64,000 bases of DNA from Lachnospiraceae bacterium AB2028 (GCA_000621425.1 JHYJ01000007.1:62001-126000), one strand, 5' to 3'. Positions 52,599-61,969 are shown, numbered from the stretch's first letter. Translations and numbers: made by a program. Notes: generated from the letters alone by a model not told the origin.

Positions 52599-54155
52599 TC
52601 AGTATGAATATTCCGGCTTGCCTTCGCCCCTGGCAGCGGCACCGGTTACCGTCACCTCTCGTATATTCCTATCCGACGGCACTTCATAAAGGGAAACTTT
52701 CAGGATATCGTGTATTACGGAGTTGAGCCCCCTGGCACCGATATCCATATTAAGTACCTTTTCAATTATCACATCCAGGGCCTCATCGGTAAATGTCAGC
52801 TTTACATCCTCTTCTTCCCTAAACTCATTTTCGTACCGTTTTATCACATTATCATCAGCTTCTGTGAGTATGCACTTTAACTCGTCTCTGGTAAGCTTGT
52901 TTAAAACACCTACCGTATGAAGTCTGCCTGCAAGCTCCGGTTTCATGCCATATTTTATAAGATGTTTCTGATCAAGATTCTCGCGCGACAGCTGAAAACC
53001 CACGGTTTTCTTTACCTCACTGCCAAAGCCTATTCCAGAATTACCTATATCTTTTTCAACAATCTTGTCCAAACCCTCGAATGCCCCTGCACATACAAAA
53101 AGTATGTTAGAAGTATCCATCCTTATTACGGAAGAACCGCCCACCGGCACATCAAGCTCAGTACCCTCAAGCATGCCTAAAAGCTGTCCCTGAAGTTCAT
53201 CATTTATATCGCCACCTCTTGAATACCGTTTGGCAGGCACGATCTTATCAAACTCATCGCAGAATACTATTCCGCTCTGAGCCATTTCAAGATTCCTTCC
53301 GGCTCTTTCATAAAGAGTGGTTAAAGCTTCTTCTTTATTCCGGCCTTTCCAGGGTGTAGCTACTATTCCGCTGAAATCTGTTACTACTACAGGCACGCTT
53401 ACCAGGTCAGATATACGGCGTATCATTTCAGTCTTGCCACTTCCTGTAGGACCTACCATAAGTATATTTGTCTTTATAAGCTTTGCCTCGGGATATGCCA
53501 GGCGCAGGTAGTGATTATATACTGCAGTGCTTAAGATCCGTTTCGTCTCATCCTGTCCTACTACATATCTATCCAAATACATTTTTATGTTTTCAGGCGT
53601 CATAAGCTCCAAAAACTTTTTAAACGGACGCCTGTAAATCATATCACTAGCCTTGCCGATATTAAGTTTTTCCTTGGACAACTTAGGCGGCTTGACACTA
53701 CGGTTGTATTTGACCTTACAAACAGAAATCATCCCAAGATGAGCATCCTGCTGCTTATCATCATCAACAAATATGATCTCATATTCAATAAAATCAAAAC
53801 ACTGATCTATGTCTTCATTGGTTATCTCTTCTTCGAGATTCACACCATCAGCAAATACAGGATCATTTTTATAGGTTGCTGACACTTCCGATATTATTGC
53901 CCAGAATGGCGTGCGCCTGCCTTCCTCAAAATAGCTGGCGCCCATAAGCTTACACATACTATCAATAGTATGGTCGGTGTGGGGCCTGATTTTTACCAGA
54001 TAATAGACTACAAGAGTAAGGTAATCCACTATAAGTGCAGGATTATCAATTAATAACCCGTCAGTATCCCCCATACATTCCAGGTATCCCCGAACCTCAG
54101 ACGCAATATAATCCGATATTTCCTTTGGATCCTTTTTTAAGAAAACCTTGTTCAT
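52599..54155 (-). CDS. ClpX-like AAA+ ATPase, second of tandem pair
   Basis: 518 residues. The AAA+ part (about 190-510) follows ClpX closely: YLDRYVVGQDETKRILS, Walker A GPTGSGKT (235-242), Walker B IVFCDEFDK (296-304), and C-terminal sensor 2 GARGLNSVIHDI. A ClpP-docking-type loop, NSGIGFGSEV (IGFG 375-378), is present. The pore-1 GYVG of ClpX is replaced by TPWKG (267-271). The N-terminal 185 residues are not the ClpX zinc-binding domain and match nothing I know. It overlaps the partner gene by four bases. Probably a specialised unfoldase subunit, perhaps working with ClpP and its paralogue. Confidence 0.82.
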   Translation of the reverse strand: MNKVFLKKDPKEISDYIASEVRGYLECMGDTDGLLIDNPALIVDYLTLVVYYLVKIRPHTDHTIDSMCKLMGASYFEEGRRTPFWAIISEVSATYKNDPVFADGVNLEEEITNEDIDQCFDFIEYEIIFVDDDKQQDAHLGMISVCKVKYNRSVKPPKLSKEKLNIGKASDMIYRRPFKKFLELMTPENIKMYLDRYVVGQDETKRILSTAVYNHYLRLAYPEAKLIKTNILMVGPTGSGKTEMIRRISDLVSVPVVVTDFSGIVATPWKGRNKEEALTTLYERAGRNLEMAQSGIVFCDEFDKIVPAKRYSRGGDINDELQGQLLGMLEGTELDVPVGGSSVIRMDTSNILFVCAGAFEGLDKIVEKDIGNSGIGFGSEVKKTVGFQLSRENLDQKHLIKYGMKPELAGRLHTVGVLNKLTRDELKCILTEADDNVIKRYENEFREEEDVKLTFTDEALDVIIEKVLNMDIGARGLNSVIHDILKVSLYEVPSDRNIREVTVTGAAARGEGKPEYSY

Positions 54156-55702
54156 CTCTCACCATACTGGCGCACAAGCTCACTCAGTGGCTTGTCTCCG
54201 TCATTTCCGCATATATATTCCGGTGCAGTACCATTTTCTACGGTATCTGCAGTTATCCTTATGATCTTCACATCCTTAAGCCCCGGAGCAACATATCTTA
54301 TCGGCAGCATTATTTCACCTAATATCACTCTGAGTGCTCTGGCACCTACCGGAAGTTCAGCTGCTTTCTTTGCGATCAGCCTTAATGCTTCTTCAGTAAA
54401 CTCCAGCTTAGCTCCGCAGGACAGCTCTATTTCCCTTGCGTACAGTTCCGGAAGGCTTTCCTCCGGATCACGCAGTATCCTGAACATATCCTCTTCTGTA
54501 AGCTTTTCAAGAACCGCTATTGCTGATATACGTCCTGCAAGCTCACGTTTCATGCCGTATTGCATCAGTATCTCATGGCTAATATTCTCCCGGATGAATG
54601 CTGTATCCACATCCTTATCAAGAGATGCATTAAATCCCATGCTTCCGCCTATCTTATCTTTTTTACGCTTATCATTCTTTATATATTCCTCAATCCCCTG
54701 AAATGCCCCTGCCAACACAAAAAGTATCCTTGAAGTATTCATTCTGAGACTTTTGTTCCCACTTTTAATCTCTACTTCGCTGCCTTCAAGCATTGTAAGA
54801 AGCTGAGACTGGACATCATCATGCATATCCACGCCCCTGTCGGAGAAAGCCGGAAGAAGAAGCTTATCAAACTCGTCCATGAAAACGATGCCCCTTTCAG
54901 CACTCTTCATGTCCTTTCCTGCATCCTCATACAGATCAAGAAGAATATCTTCCTTATGACGTCCCCGGAACTGACTGGCACCAAGATTTGAAACATCCGT
55001 AAATACCATGGGATATCCCGTGATTTCCTTTATCCGGCGCATGATCTCCGACTTGCCGCAACCTGTAGGACCTATAAGAAGTACCACGTCAGGCGTAAAA
55101 TTCACATCCGGATGTCTTACCCGCTTACCATGACCATAGGCTGCCACAGATACCGACATCTTAGCGTCATCCTGTCCTATAATGAACCGGTCCAGATAGG
55201 CTTTAATCTCAACCGGAGTTTGTTTACTCTTCTTGTTGCTTTCAGTCCCGCCAAAGTACAGCGCCCGTAACTCCCTAATGCGCCCCAGGACCCTGCATTC
55301 AAATTCATTCGAGCTCTTATTCAATGCATGTCTAAATGTATCGGCCTCTATAAAATCCAGAACAAATCCGGCTCTTTTGCCAAATATATCCTTATTGTAT
55401 TCCAGGTCACTTTCAAGCTTTTTCAGAAGTTCCAGAAGGTTACGTTTATTCGGTGCTATGGATTTATCTTCTATTACCCTGAAATATAGCATCTCAAGAT
55501 AATTAATATTATCCTCGTTTTCCCTATAGATTATATCCGCAATATTCTTAGAATCACCAAGCCTTTCAGACAATGAAAAATCAGTGGATGATACGACCCT
55601 TCTCACAATATATGCCGTTAACACAGTCATCCCCGACTCTTCTGTTTTCGTCCCGGGATCAATTCCATTTTCATAATTCAGCTGTTTAAAAATCTCTATC
55701 AT
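54152..55702 (-). CDS. ClpX-like AAA+ ATPase, first of tandem pair
   Basis: 516 residues. AAA+ part (165-500): AYLDRFIIGQDDAKMSVSVA, Walker A GPTGCGKS (211-218), Walker B IVFMDEFDK (272-280), sensor 2 GARALRVILGEI. A loop SMGFNAS (MGFN 355-358) sits where ClpX has its ClpP-binding IGF. Pore-1 is SQFRG (243-247) in place of GYVG. The N-terminal 160 residues are helical and unrelated to the ClpX zinc domain or to the partner's N-terminus as far as I can see. No ribosome site before ATG 55702; the -10 ends seven bases upstream, so a leaderless message is possible. Confidence 0.82.
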   Translation of the reverse strand: MIEIFKQLNYENGIDPGTKTEESGMTVLTAYIVRRVVSSTDFSLSERLGDSKNIADIIYRENEDNINYLEMLYFRVIEDKSIAPNKRNLLELLKKLESDLEYNKDIFGKRAGFVLDFIEADTFRHALNKSSNEFECRVLGRIRELRALYFGGTESNKKSKQTPVEIKAYLDRFIIGQDDAKMSVSVAAYGHGKRVRHPDVNFTPDVVLLIGPTGCGKSEIMRRIKEITGYPMVFTDVSNLGASQFRGRHKEDILLDLYEDAGKDMKSAERGIVFMDEFDKLLLPAFSDRGVDMHDDVQSQLLTMLEGSEVEIKSGNKSLRMNTSRILFVLAGAFQGIEEYIKNDKRKKDKIGGSMGFNASLDKDVDTAFIRENISHEILMQYGMKRELAGRISAIAVLEKLTEEDMFRILRDPEESLPELYAREIELSCGAKLEFTEEALRLIAKKAAELPVGARALRVILGEIMLPIRYVAPGLKDVKIIRITADTVENGTAPEYICGNDGDKPLSELVRQYGER

Positions 55703-55709
55703 AAGCTAT

Positions 55710-55738
55710 ATTTTACTATTTTAGAAAAACTGGTGCAA
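55710..55738 (-). promoter_or_regulatory. candidate promoter of the ClpX-like operon
   Basis: Minus strand TTGCAC, 17 bases, TAAAAT, with the ATG eight bases after the -10. Weak -35. Confidence 0.35.
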
Positions 55739-55740
55739 GA

Positions 55741-55773
55741 AAAAAGGGATCCGCAGATATCTGCGAATCCCCT
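55741..55773 (-). terminator. terminator after the C11 lipoprotein gene
   Basis: GGGAT-CGCAGA stem with TCTGCG-ATCCC, two-base apex and a TTTTTT tail on the minus strand. Confidence 0.8.
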
Positions 55774-55829
55774 TTACAAATTACAGCCTTATCAATTAAC
55801 TGACATCAAACTATCCTGCATAGTGACCA

Positions 55830-58202
55830 TCACTCATCAACATAGAATCCAACTTCACCGTTCTCATCCACATTGAAACATACGAAATCAGACAGGAAAT
55901 AGTCATTATAGATGTCATCAATGCACATTGCATACATATAATCCGAAGGATCGAGGTAAGCATATACTATCTCGAAATCAGAATCCACTGTATATTCCAC
56001 ACCCTGGTACAGCAGTTCTTCATCGCCTTCGCTCTCAATCTCATATGCGGTATACAAAGGAACAATCTTGTCACCTTCCTGGATAGGACGTATAGCCCTT
56101 GCTGCGGCACCATTCTCATCGATACCGTCCCATGTTCCCTCGATCTCGACGGAATAGTCATCTATGGACTGTTTCAGACGCAGGTTCGTTTCCTTACCGT
56201 TTACTTCAACAGAAGCCGAGTAAATTACATAATCTTCCTCAACACTTACGATGGCAGTTGAAAGATTCTGTCCATCAGGAAGAGACAGCCAGTAGCCGTC
56301 AAAACCGTCCTCAAAGTGTCCGGTCTCCCAGTCGCCGTATACATCATAGGTCTCACCGAGAAGCAGGAATACGCCATCATCCTCCATTACCTGATAAACA
56401 TATGCATATACATCAAGTGCATAGTCTACAGCCTTAGAATCAAGAGTAAAGGAAAGGATACCATCATCATTAAGACCGGGAGCTTCAGTGAAAGTAATAT
56501 ACTTACTTTCTCCGGTCTGCTCGAAATTATCCGCATAATCCCAGTGGTCATTCTGCTTTGTGTTAGCCCTGTAGCATCCGCTGGACTCATCCCAGTCATA
56601 TTCTGTTGCAGAGCTCCAGTTGTCATCTTCACCGAACCAGTAATCCTCATCATAGCCGCAGTCATCGTCTTCATCTTCATCAGCAGTTTCAAGCTCTGTC
56701 CATTCTTCCGCATCAGTATCGTAGTACCAATAATTACCCTCATCGTCAAAGCAGTAATCAACGCCATCTTCGGTATAGTAATAGCAACCGCTCTCTTCAT
56801 CAAAAACCACATCTTCCGATTCTTCATCATTTCCGCCTTCAGAATCAGGATCATAATAGATGGAGCTGGTGAAATCCTGTCTGTCCACAAATTGTGAGTA
56901 GAACGGGCTTATGCCTACATCTTCAAATACCTTCAGTTCCTCAGAACCTTCCACCTCCAGGGGATAGTAGATAGAAAGACCGGAGCAGCCTTTATGCGTG
57001 GAACCGGTTTTGTTATAAACCACTGCATCCTGCATTGCATTTAACACATCATCCGCATCTGTATACTGTCCGCAGGCTTCTATAAGCCCGCCCAGGTCTA
57101 CCATATTGGTATATCCTTCAGACCTGTTGTTTCCGCCGAAGTTATCAGCACCTTCTATCCCTCTCATCATAGATGAAAGTGTAGATGTATCCTCGCTGAC
57201 ATTGTACATTTCCAAAGCAAAGCTGTTAAAGCTCTTTACCAGGTCATCCACCTTATCAAGGTTGATTACGGAAAGGGTCGCCATATCACCCTGGCCCACA
57301 GCATCGCAGGACTCAATGAAACTGTCACATATAACAGCACCCACCTCTGCACCGTTTGCTTCAGGATTCTCTGCAAGGAAATTTCCTATTGTTTCATAGT
57401 CCCAACCATATCCGGGCTCCCATTCCTGGGATCCTACCATATAACGGGAATAAGATGCCAGTATATTTGCGGTCTCAACTGTACCCATAAGGCATGCATC
57501 AAAACCTATGAATTCAAAACGGTCAGTCATCCCCTGAAATGTGCTGTACAGAGCACTGTCTATTTCCCTAAGTGTCAGTGCATCATTATTGTAAAGATCG
57601 TCAAAACATACACCATTTATACTTCCTGAACCGTGATTCCAGAAAACAACGCCCATACGCTCTCCCGGGTACTCACTTACGCCCCACTTAAGGAAATCCG
57701 TAATGGTAGCAACATCGCCCATATCAGCACTGCCGAGCTGATCCAGTTCCACCACTTCATTATCCTGTATAAGGAAACGTCCTATGCTATCTGCATCAGC
57801 ATAGTCATTCTGCCATTGCTCAGCACCGCCGGTCTCAACAACGAAACGTACCTTGTCACTTGCAGTAGCAGAACACATCTCCATCATATCGGAAGTAGCA
57901 GAACCATCATCTGATTCCAGATTTGAACCACAGATATAAACAAAAATAGTCCAGCTGCCGTCATCCGCCATAGGAATCTCCTGTGATACAGGTCTTACGA
58001 TCTCCATAGCGCCGCTGGTCTTGTTTACAGTCATCTGCATAGGTCCGGCAACACCTTCACGGGGACTTACGGTCTTCTCCTCCTCTTCTTCCTCAACTTC
58101 CTCCTCCTCGTAGTCCCCATAATCTTCGTCCAGATCACAGGCTGCAAGGCTTCCCACCATCAGGCAGGACAACAACAGTGTCAAAATTCTTCTCTTTTTC
58201 AT
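55830..58202 (-). CDS. clostripain-related (peptidase C11) lipoprotein
   Basis: 790 residues. Signal peptide with lipobox SLAAC (lipid Cys22), then a very acidic segment (DLDEDYGDYEEEEVEEEEEE) . The C11 protease domain (about 80-440) has the catalytic His190 in VVFWNHGSGS and Cys237 in FIGFDACLMG, and SNLESDDGSATSDM near the active site. The C-terminal 340 residues include a Tyr/Asp/Glu/Trp-rich stretch (YYTEDGVDYCFDDEGNYWYY) and a beta-rich domain. C11 enzymes cut after Arg or Lys in many cases; substrate here is unknown. It begins 16 bases after the ion-channel stop, so they share an operon. Confidence 0.92.
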   Translation of the reverse strand: MKKRRILTLLLSCLMVGSLAACDLDEDYGDYEEEEVEEEEEEKTVSPREGVAGPMQMTVNKTSGAMEIVRPVSQEIPMADDGSWTIFVYICGSNLESDDGSATSDMMEMCSATASDKVRFVVETGGAEQWQNDYADADSIGRFLIQDNEVVELDQLGSADMGDVATITDFLKWGVSEYPGERMGVVFWNHGSGSINGVCFDDLYNNDALTLREIDSALYSTFQGMTDRFEFIGFDACLMGTVETANILASYSRYMVGSQEWEPGYGWDYETIGNFLAENPEANGAEVGAVICDSFIESCDAVGQGDMATLSVINLDKVDDLVKSFNSFALEMYNVSEDTSTLSSMMRGIEGADNFGGNNRSEGYTNMVDLGGLIEACGQYTDADDVLNAMQDAVVYNKTGSTHKGCSGLSIYYPLEVEGSEELKVFEDVGISPFYSQFVDRQDFTSSIYYDPDSEGGNDEESEDVVFDEESGCYYYTEDGVDYCFDDEGNYWYYDTDAEEWTELETADEDEDDDCGYDEDYWFGEDDNWSSATEYDWDESSGCYRANTKQNDHWDYADNFEQTGESKYITFTEAPGLNDDGILSFTLDSKAVDYALDVYAYVYQVMEDDGVFLLLGETYDVYGDWETGHFEDGFDGYWLSLPDGQNLSTAIVSVEEDYVIYSASVEVNGKETNLRLKQSIDDYSVEIEGTWDGIDENGAAARAIRPIQEGDKIVPLYTAYEIESEGDEELLYQGVEYTVDSDFEIVYAYLDPSDYMYAMCIDDIYNDYFLSDFVCFNVDENGEVGFYVDE

Positions 58203-58218
58203 TTCTCCCCTCCCTCAG

Positions 58219-59052
58219 TTATTTTTTATTAAGCATCTGCTCCATACGGACCAGTGTTTCACGCATTTCTTTTACTTCCACCGTCAGAGCCTTTATTCTG
58301 TCCTCATCTGTCTCTGCGTTTTCTTCTTCATCTTTTTTTGTATCCTCAGCAGTAACTTCACTGATGGAATTTACCACTATACCTACAACTACGTTCATGA
58401 CAATAAATGATGAAATCAATACAAAAGGAACAAAATACAGCCATGCTGCTGAATAAACTTCCATAACCGGCCTGCTTATACCCATTGACCAGCTTTCCAG
58501 AGTCATTACCTGGAACAACGTATACATGGCCTTTCCGATGGTACCAAACCAGTCCGGGAAAGCCTCCCCAAACAGATTAACTCCAATAAGAGCGAAGATA
58601 TAATAGATAAGTATCATAAGCAGACCAGTCCATAGTATGCTGGGAACAGACCTTACGATAGCAACAAGTATTATCTGCAGATGATGTATGGAACTTACAA
58701 GCCTCATGCTGCGCAGGGCCTTAAGCGACCTTAATACTCTGAGTACCCTGAATGCACGAAGGGCCGCCATAAACGGAAGGGCCGATACCAGGGATGTTCC
58801 GATGATGATCATATCAAACCAGTTCCAGGGATCCTTGAAATAATCCATGCCATAAGCCAGGAATTTAAGCAGCATTTCTATTATAAAGATCCAGAGACAG
58901 ATATTGTTGATCAGCCCCAATACCAGCAATACCCTTTCCGGCAGACCGGATATAGTCTCCACACCCATTACCACAGAATTGAATACTATGACGAAAAGTA
59001 TAAATCCCTGAAACGCCTTATGGTCTACTACCTTTCTCAACCCCTTTATCAT
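58219..59052 (-). CDS. voltage-gated sodium channel, NaChBac type
   Basis: 277 residues with six membrane helices. S4 has Arg/Lys every third residue at 99, 102, 105, 108, 111, 114 and 117 (RAFRVLRVLRSLKALRSMR). The selectivity filter TLESWSM (184-190) is nearly that of NaChBac (TLESWAS). S6 has the usual Asn (FIVMNVVVGIVVNSISE), and the C-terminus is a charged coiled coil (KALTVEVKEMRETLVRMEQML) for tetramerisation. It should carry Na+ across the cytoplasmic membrane on depolarisation. It precedes the C11 lipoprotein gene. Confidence 0.95.
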   Translation of the reverse strand: MIKGLRKVVDHKAFQGFILFVIVFNSVVMGVETISGLPERVLLVLGLINNICLWIFIIEMLLKFLAYGMDYFKDPWNWFDMIIIGTSLVSALPFMAALRAFRVLRVLRSLKALRSMRLVSSIHHLQIILVAIVRSVPSILWTGLLMILIYYIFALIGVNLFGEAFPDWFGTIGKAMYTLFQVMTLESWSMGISRPVMEVYSAAWLYFVPFVLISSFIVMNVVVGIVVNSISEVTAEDTKKDEEENAETDEDRIKALTVEVKEMRETLVRMEQMLNKK

Positions 59053-59090
59053 GACATGTTTCTCCTTACCCTCTTTTGGCTTTGACTCTA

Positions 59091-59129
59091 AATTCCCCCG
59101 CTGACAGTCCTCCTGTCGGCAGGGGAATT
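59091..59129 (-). other. long imperfect hairpin between tRNA-Ser and channel gene
   Basis: AATTCCCCC-GC-TGACAG with CTGTC-GGC-A-GGGGAATT. No T-run. It may end or process the tRNA transcript or form the 5' leader of the channel mRNA. The latter has an AAGGAG site. Confidence 0.5.
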
Positions 59130-59145
59130 CTCAACTATTTATTAG

Positions 59146-59233
59146 CGGAGACGGAGGGATTCGAACCCTCGTGGCAGTTGCCCGCCAAACGCATTTCGAG
59201 TGCGCCCCGTTATGACCGCTTCGATACGTCTCC
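59146..59233 (-). tRNA. tRNA-Ser (anticodon CGA)
   Basis: Minus-strand cloverleaf: acceptor GGAGACG/CGTCTCC, discriminator G, anticodon loop CTCGAAA (anticodon CGA), long variable arm, and T-loop GGTTCGAATCC. CCA not encoded. Strong promoter directly upstream. Confidence 0.93.
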
Positions 59234-59263
59234 AATACATGCGCAAAAATCACGCACTGATTT

Positions 59264-59292
59264 ATTATAGTGGAATAAAAATCCATTTTCAA
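59264..59292 (-). promoter_or_regulatory. tRNA-Ser promoter
   Basis: Minus strand TTGAAA, 17 bases, TATAAT. It lies in the loop and 3' arm of an inverted repeat (TAGTGGAA 59268-59275, TTCCACTA 59302-59309) that may end the GtrII-like transcript. Confidence 0.7.
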
Positions 59293-59310
59293 GAATCATT
59301 TTTCCACTAT

Positions 59311-60858
59311 CTAATCCGACAGTTTCACCACTATTACGTCATCCACAGGCGCAACAGAGCCGTCGGCAGGGTAACAGGGCATTGCCTTTATCCTGTCATC
59401 CTGATCATCAATCCGCGTCAGGTTCATATTTACATTAAGGATCATCTGCAGGTAAGCATACTCAGTTCCGCCATATGTCATAGATGTCTTACCATACATT
59501 CCCCACATAACTATGTCTTTCATAGACTCCACAGGCTGCGTATAAGATGTATTCTCAAACGTGCCGCAGAAAGCCACAGGTGTTACTCCGGCTTCATACC
59601 CATCAGTTTTTTCAATTTCATAAACGATACGTGTAAGTAGGGACTGGGCCTGTGCATCCTGAAGATCTCTTTTCAGATATACCTGGGATGCAAATACTAC
59701 CTTGCTCCACAGTACAATTCCCACAATGACAAACAGACCTATTCTAAGGACATTACGCCATCTGTTATTCTCCGAAACCTCTTCGTATACCAGCAGTACC
59801 AGCAGGTAACAAAGCCCAAATGCAAAGGTCATAAGCTGATGCTCCATCCCCTTAGAAATAAAGCAGACTACATTTATGCCAAAAGGGAATACTGCTGTTA
59901 TAAGCAGTATAAAGACAGTGTTTATTGCCTTGGGCTTATGCTTTAACAAAAGCATAACTAAACCCAATATGAACAATATGAATATCAGGAGATTACAGCC
60001 CCTAAGGCACATAAGCCAGAGTCTGCTCAGGTCCTGCTGCCTGAATACCATTGTTGCAAAAACCGGTGGATTTATAAAATAATCTGCAACATTTTTATAC
60101 GTCAGTATGATAAGCGATACTAATGATGTATCGCTATAGTCTCCTACTCCTGAAAGACCGTTATAAGTATCCGCCGTCCATATATTGAAAGCCTTCTGGA
60201 ATATCTTCCATATTCCATAATATATTCCGGCTGCCCCCAGAAAGCTTACTGCATATACGGCAGCATTCTTAAGAATCTTTTTTACACCCTTCTCCTTTGA
60301 AAGGAAGAATATAAAAACAATACCCGAAATACCTATAGCCACGCAGATATATGCCTGGTATGTCCCCAGGGATAGCATAAACGACAAAACAGCCAGTGCG
60401 ATCCTCCACCACTTTGCCGCCTGAAGAAACCATACCCCGAGTACTGCAGTAAAGAAAGCCAGACCATAAAAATCAGTCCATGGCAGAAAACTTGCATTCG
60501 ATGCAGTGATAGCATCATTTGCAGACAATATCAATGCCAGAAAAATCATCGTAACATTCTTTTCAATCTTAAATATATCAGCCAGCAGATACGCCCCGGC
60601 ACCAAGCCATAAGGCGGTAAGCAGGCCAATAAGCAGCGGACTTTCCAAACTCCCCCGCAGCATTATAAGGATAGGCTGGACAAAACGTCCCAGGGCTATC
60701 TGCCAGGCCGCGTCATTCTGATATACCATCAAAAGAGCATCCCCCGCAAAAGCCTTATTCATAAAGCGATAGCCATGTACCAGCAGGTAGCAGACTGTTG
60801 TTATTACCGCACACCTTATGCTTTCCTTACGGAATCTGTACTTTATTGTTCCTTCCAT
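59311..60858 (-). CDS. GtrII-like glucosyltransferase-type membrane protein
   Basis: 515 residues with about eleven membrane helices. The N-terminal region (YRFMNKAFAGDALLMVYQND, then RFVQPILIMLRG) and loop motifs resemble the GtrII family of polyprenyl-phosphate-glucose transferases in many Lachnospiraceae. The C-terminal 90 residues form an extracytoplasmic domain. Likely decorates an envelope polymer. It starts 17 bases after the glycerol-1-phosphate dehydrogenase-like gene. Confidence 0.75.
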   Translation of the reverse strand: MEGTIKYRFRKESIRCAVITTVCYLLVHGYRFMNKAFAGDALLMVYQNDAAWQIALGRFVQPILIMLRGSLESPLLIGLLTALWLGAGAYLLADIFKIEKNVTMIFLALILSANDAITASNASFLPWTDFYGLAFFTAVLGVWFLQAAKWWRIALAVLSFMLSLGTYQAYICVAIGISGIVFIFFLSKEKGVKKILKNAAVYAVSFLGAAGIYYGIWKIFQKAFNIWTADTYNGLSGVGDYSDTSLVSLIILTYKNVADYFINPPVFATMVFRQQDLSRLWLMCLRGCNLLIFILFILGLVMLLLKHKPKAINTVFILLITAVFPFGINVVCFISKGMEHQLMTFAFGLCYLLVLLVYEEVSENNRWRNVLRIGLFVIVGIVLWSKVVFASQVYLKRDLQDAQAQSLLTRIVYEIEKTDGYEAGVTPVAFCGTFENTSYTQPVESMKDIVMWGMYGKTSMTYGGTEYAYLQMILNVNMNLTRIDDQDDRIKAMPCYPADGSVAPVDDVIVVKLSD

Positions 60859-60875
60859 AAATCACCATTATCCTG

Positions 60876-61934
60876 TCAGAAAAGATTTTCCATATCTTCG
60901 TAAAGTTTTGCAAGCCTTTCCGTACTCAGATCCGTCTCATTGAGTATGCTGTACCGATCCGGTCTTGAAGCTGCAGCTTTCTGCCATGCGCCGATAAATA
61001 TCTCCTCCGTCACCTTCTGCGAAGAAGGTTTCACCGGTATTCCATAATCCCTGATCATTCGTGTAAGTAATGCAGTATCACGTCCTTGGAATACCGCAGA
61101 TCCATAGCTTCCCATGGCCACAGCTATGCCATGAGCAACATTTACCTGCTCACTATAATTTTCTTCCAGTCCATGGCAAAATAAATGTTCCGAGCCTGAA
61201 CTCGGCCTTGAGGTTCCTGCAATTTCCATCGCCAATCCCCCCATTACGAGAGCCTGTGTAAGACGGGTAATAAATTCCGTACTCTTAAGTTCTTCCTTGC
61301 GGCTGATGCGGATAGCATCGAAAGCCATTTCCGAGATCATGTACGCAAAATCATTTATTTCCTCGCCGGCTTTTTCTCCCGCAAGCTTCCAGTCATAGAG
61401 TGCCGTATATTTAGAAACAGTGTCGCCGATACCGGCAAGTATCTGCCTTTCCGGCGCACTCTTTATCACATTCACATCCACAAGAATGGCATCAGGGATT
61501 CCGCACTTGAAAGTTTTTCTGGCTTTCCCTTCTGTTCCAAGTACAGCCACAGGCGAGGCAAGAGAGTCATTTGAAAGTGTAGTCACTAATGAGATAAGCG
61601 TAGTCTTTGATACATATGCTGCAAACTTTGCCATATCCAGAACCGTACCACCACCAAATCCTATAACCGTGCCAAAGCCGTTCATCGTTATATATTTTGC
61701 AAGTGCCACTGCCCCATCATAACTTCCATCTTTTATCAAAAATATCTCGCTGTCCGGAAAGTCCTTACAGATTTCCACAATAATGCCTGAAAAGAGTTCC
61801 TTAAGATTACCTTCAGTAACAATAATAGTCTTCTTTCCGCTAAGCTTCGGCATCACATCAGCCATTGCCTCCGGGATATTTCTAAATACATCCTCTGCCA
61901 CAGTAAGGTGGTATGGTAAACGAAACTGATTCAT
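60876..61934 (-). CDS. sn-glycerol-1-phosphate dehydrogenase-like (AraM/EgsA type)
   Basis: 352 residues of the iron/zinc alcohol dehydrogenase-like superfamily. VIGFGGGTVLDMAKFAAY binds NAD(P). The G1PDH subfamily marks are LVTTLSNDSLASPVAVLG, GIGDTVSKYTALYDWKLA, RPSSGSEHLFCHGLEE and VAHGIAVAMGSYG, where Asp and two His bind metal. It should reduce dihydroxyacetone phosphate to sn-glycerol 1-phosphate, as in Bacillus AraM or archaeal lipid synthesis. Glycerol-1-phosphate could be a head group for a polymer or an unusual lipid, but related dehydroquinate-synthase-like activities cannot be excluded. AGGAG site before the ATG. Confidence 0.85.
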   Translation of the reverse strand: MNQFRLPYHLTVAEDVFRNIPEAMADVMPKLSGKKTIIVTEGNLKELFSGIIVEICKDFPDSEIFLIKDGSYDGAVALAKYITMNGFGTVIGFGGGTVLDMAKFAAYVSKTTLISLVTTLSNDSLASPVAVLGTEGKARKTFKCGIPDAILVDVNVIKSAPERQILAGIGDTVSKYTALYDWKLAGEKAGEEINDFAYMISEMAFDAIRISRKEELKSTEFITRLTQALVMGGLAMEIAGTSRPSSGSEHLFCHGLEENYSEQVNVAHGIAVAMGSYGSAVFQGRDTALLTRMIRDYGIPVKPSSQKVTEEIFIGAWQKAAASRPDRYSILNETDLSTERLAKLYEDMENLF

Positions 61935-61969
61935 AGGAATCTCCTTTTCTCTAATTATTTCTCTAACAA

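Noticed and set aside
59146-59233. tRNA-Ser as an integration site
   Set aside because: No integrase, direct repeat or foreign-looking block beside it; the same holds for tRNA-Leu.
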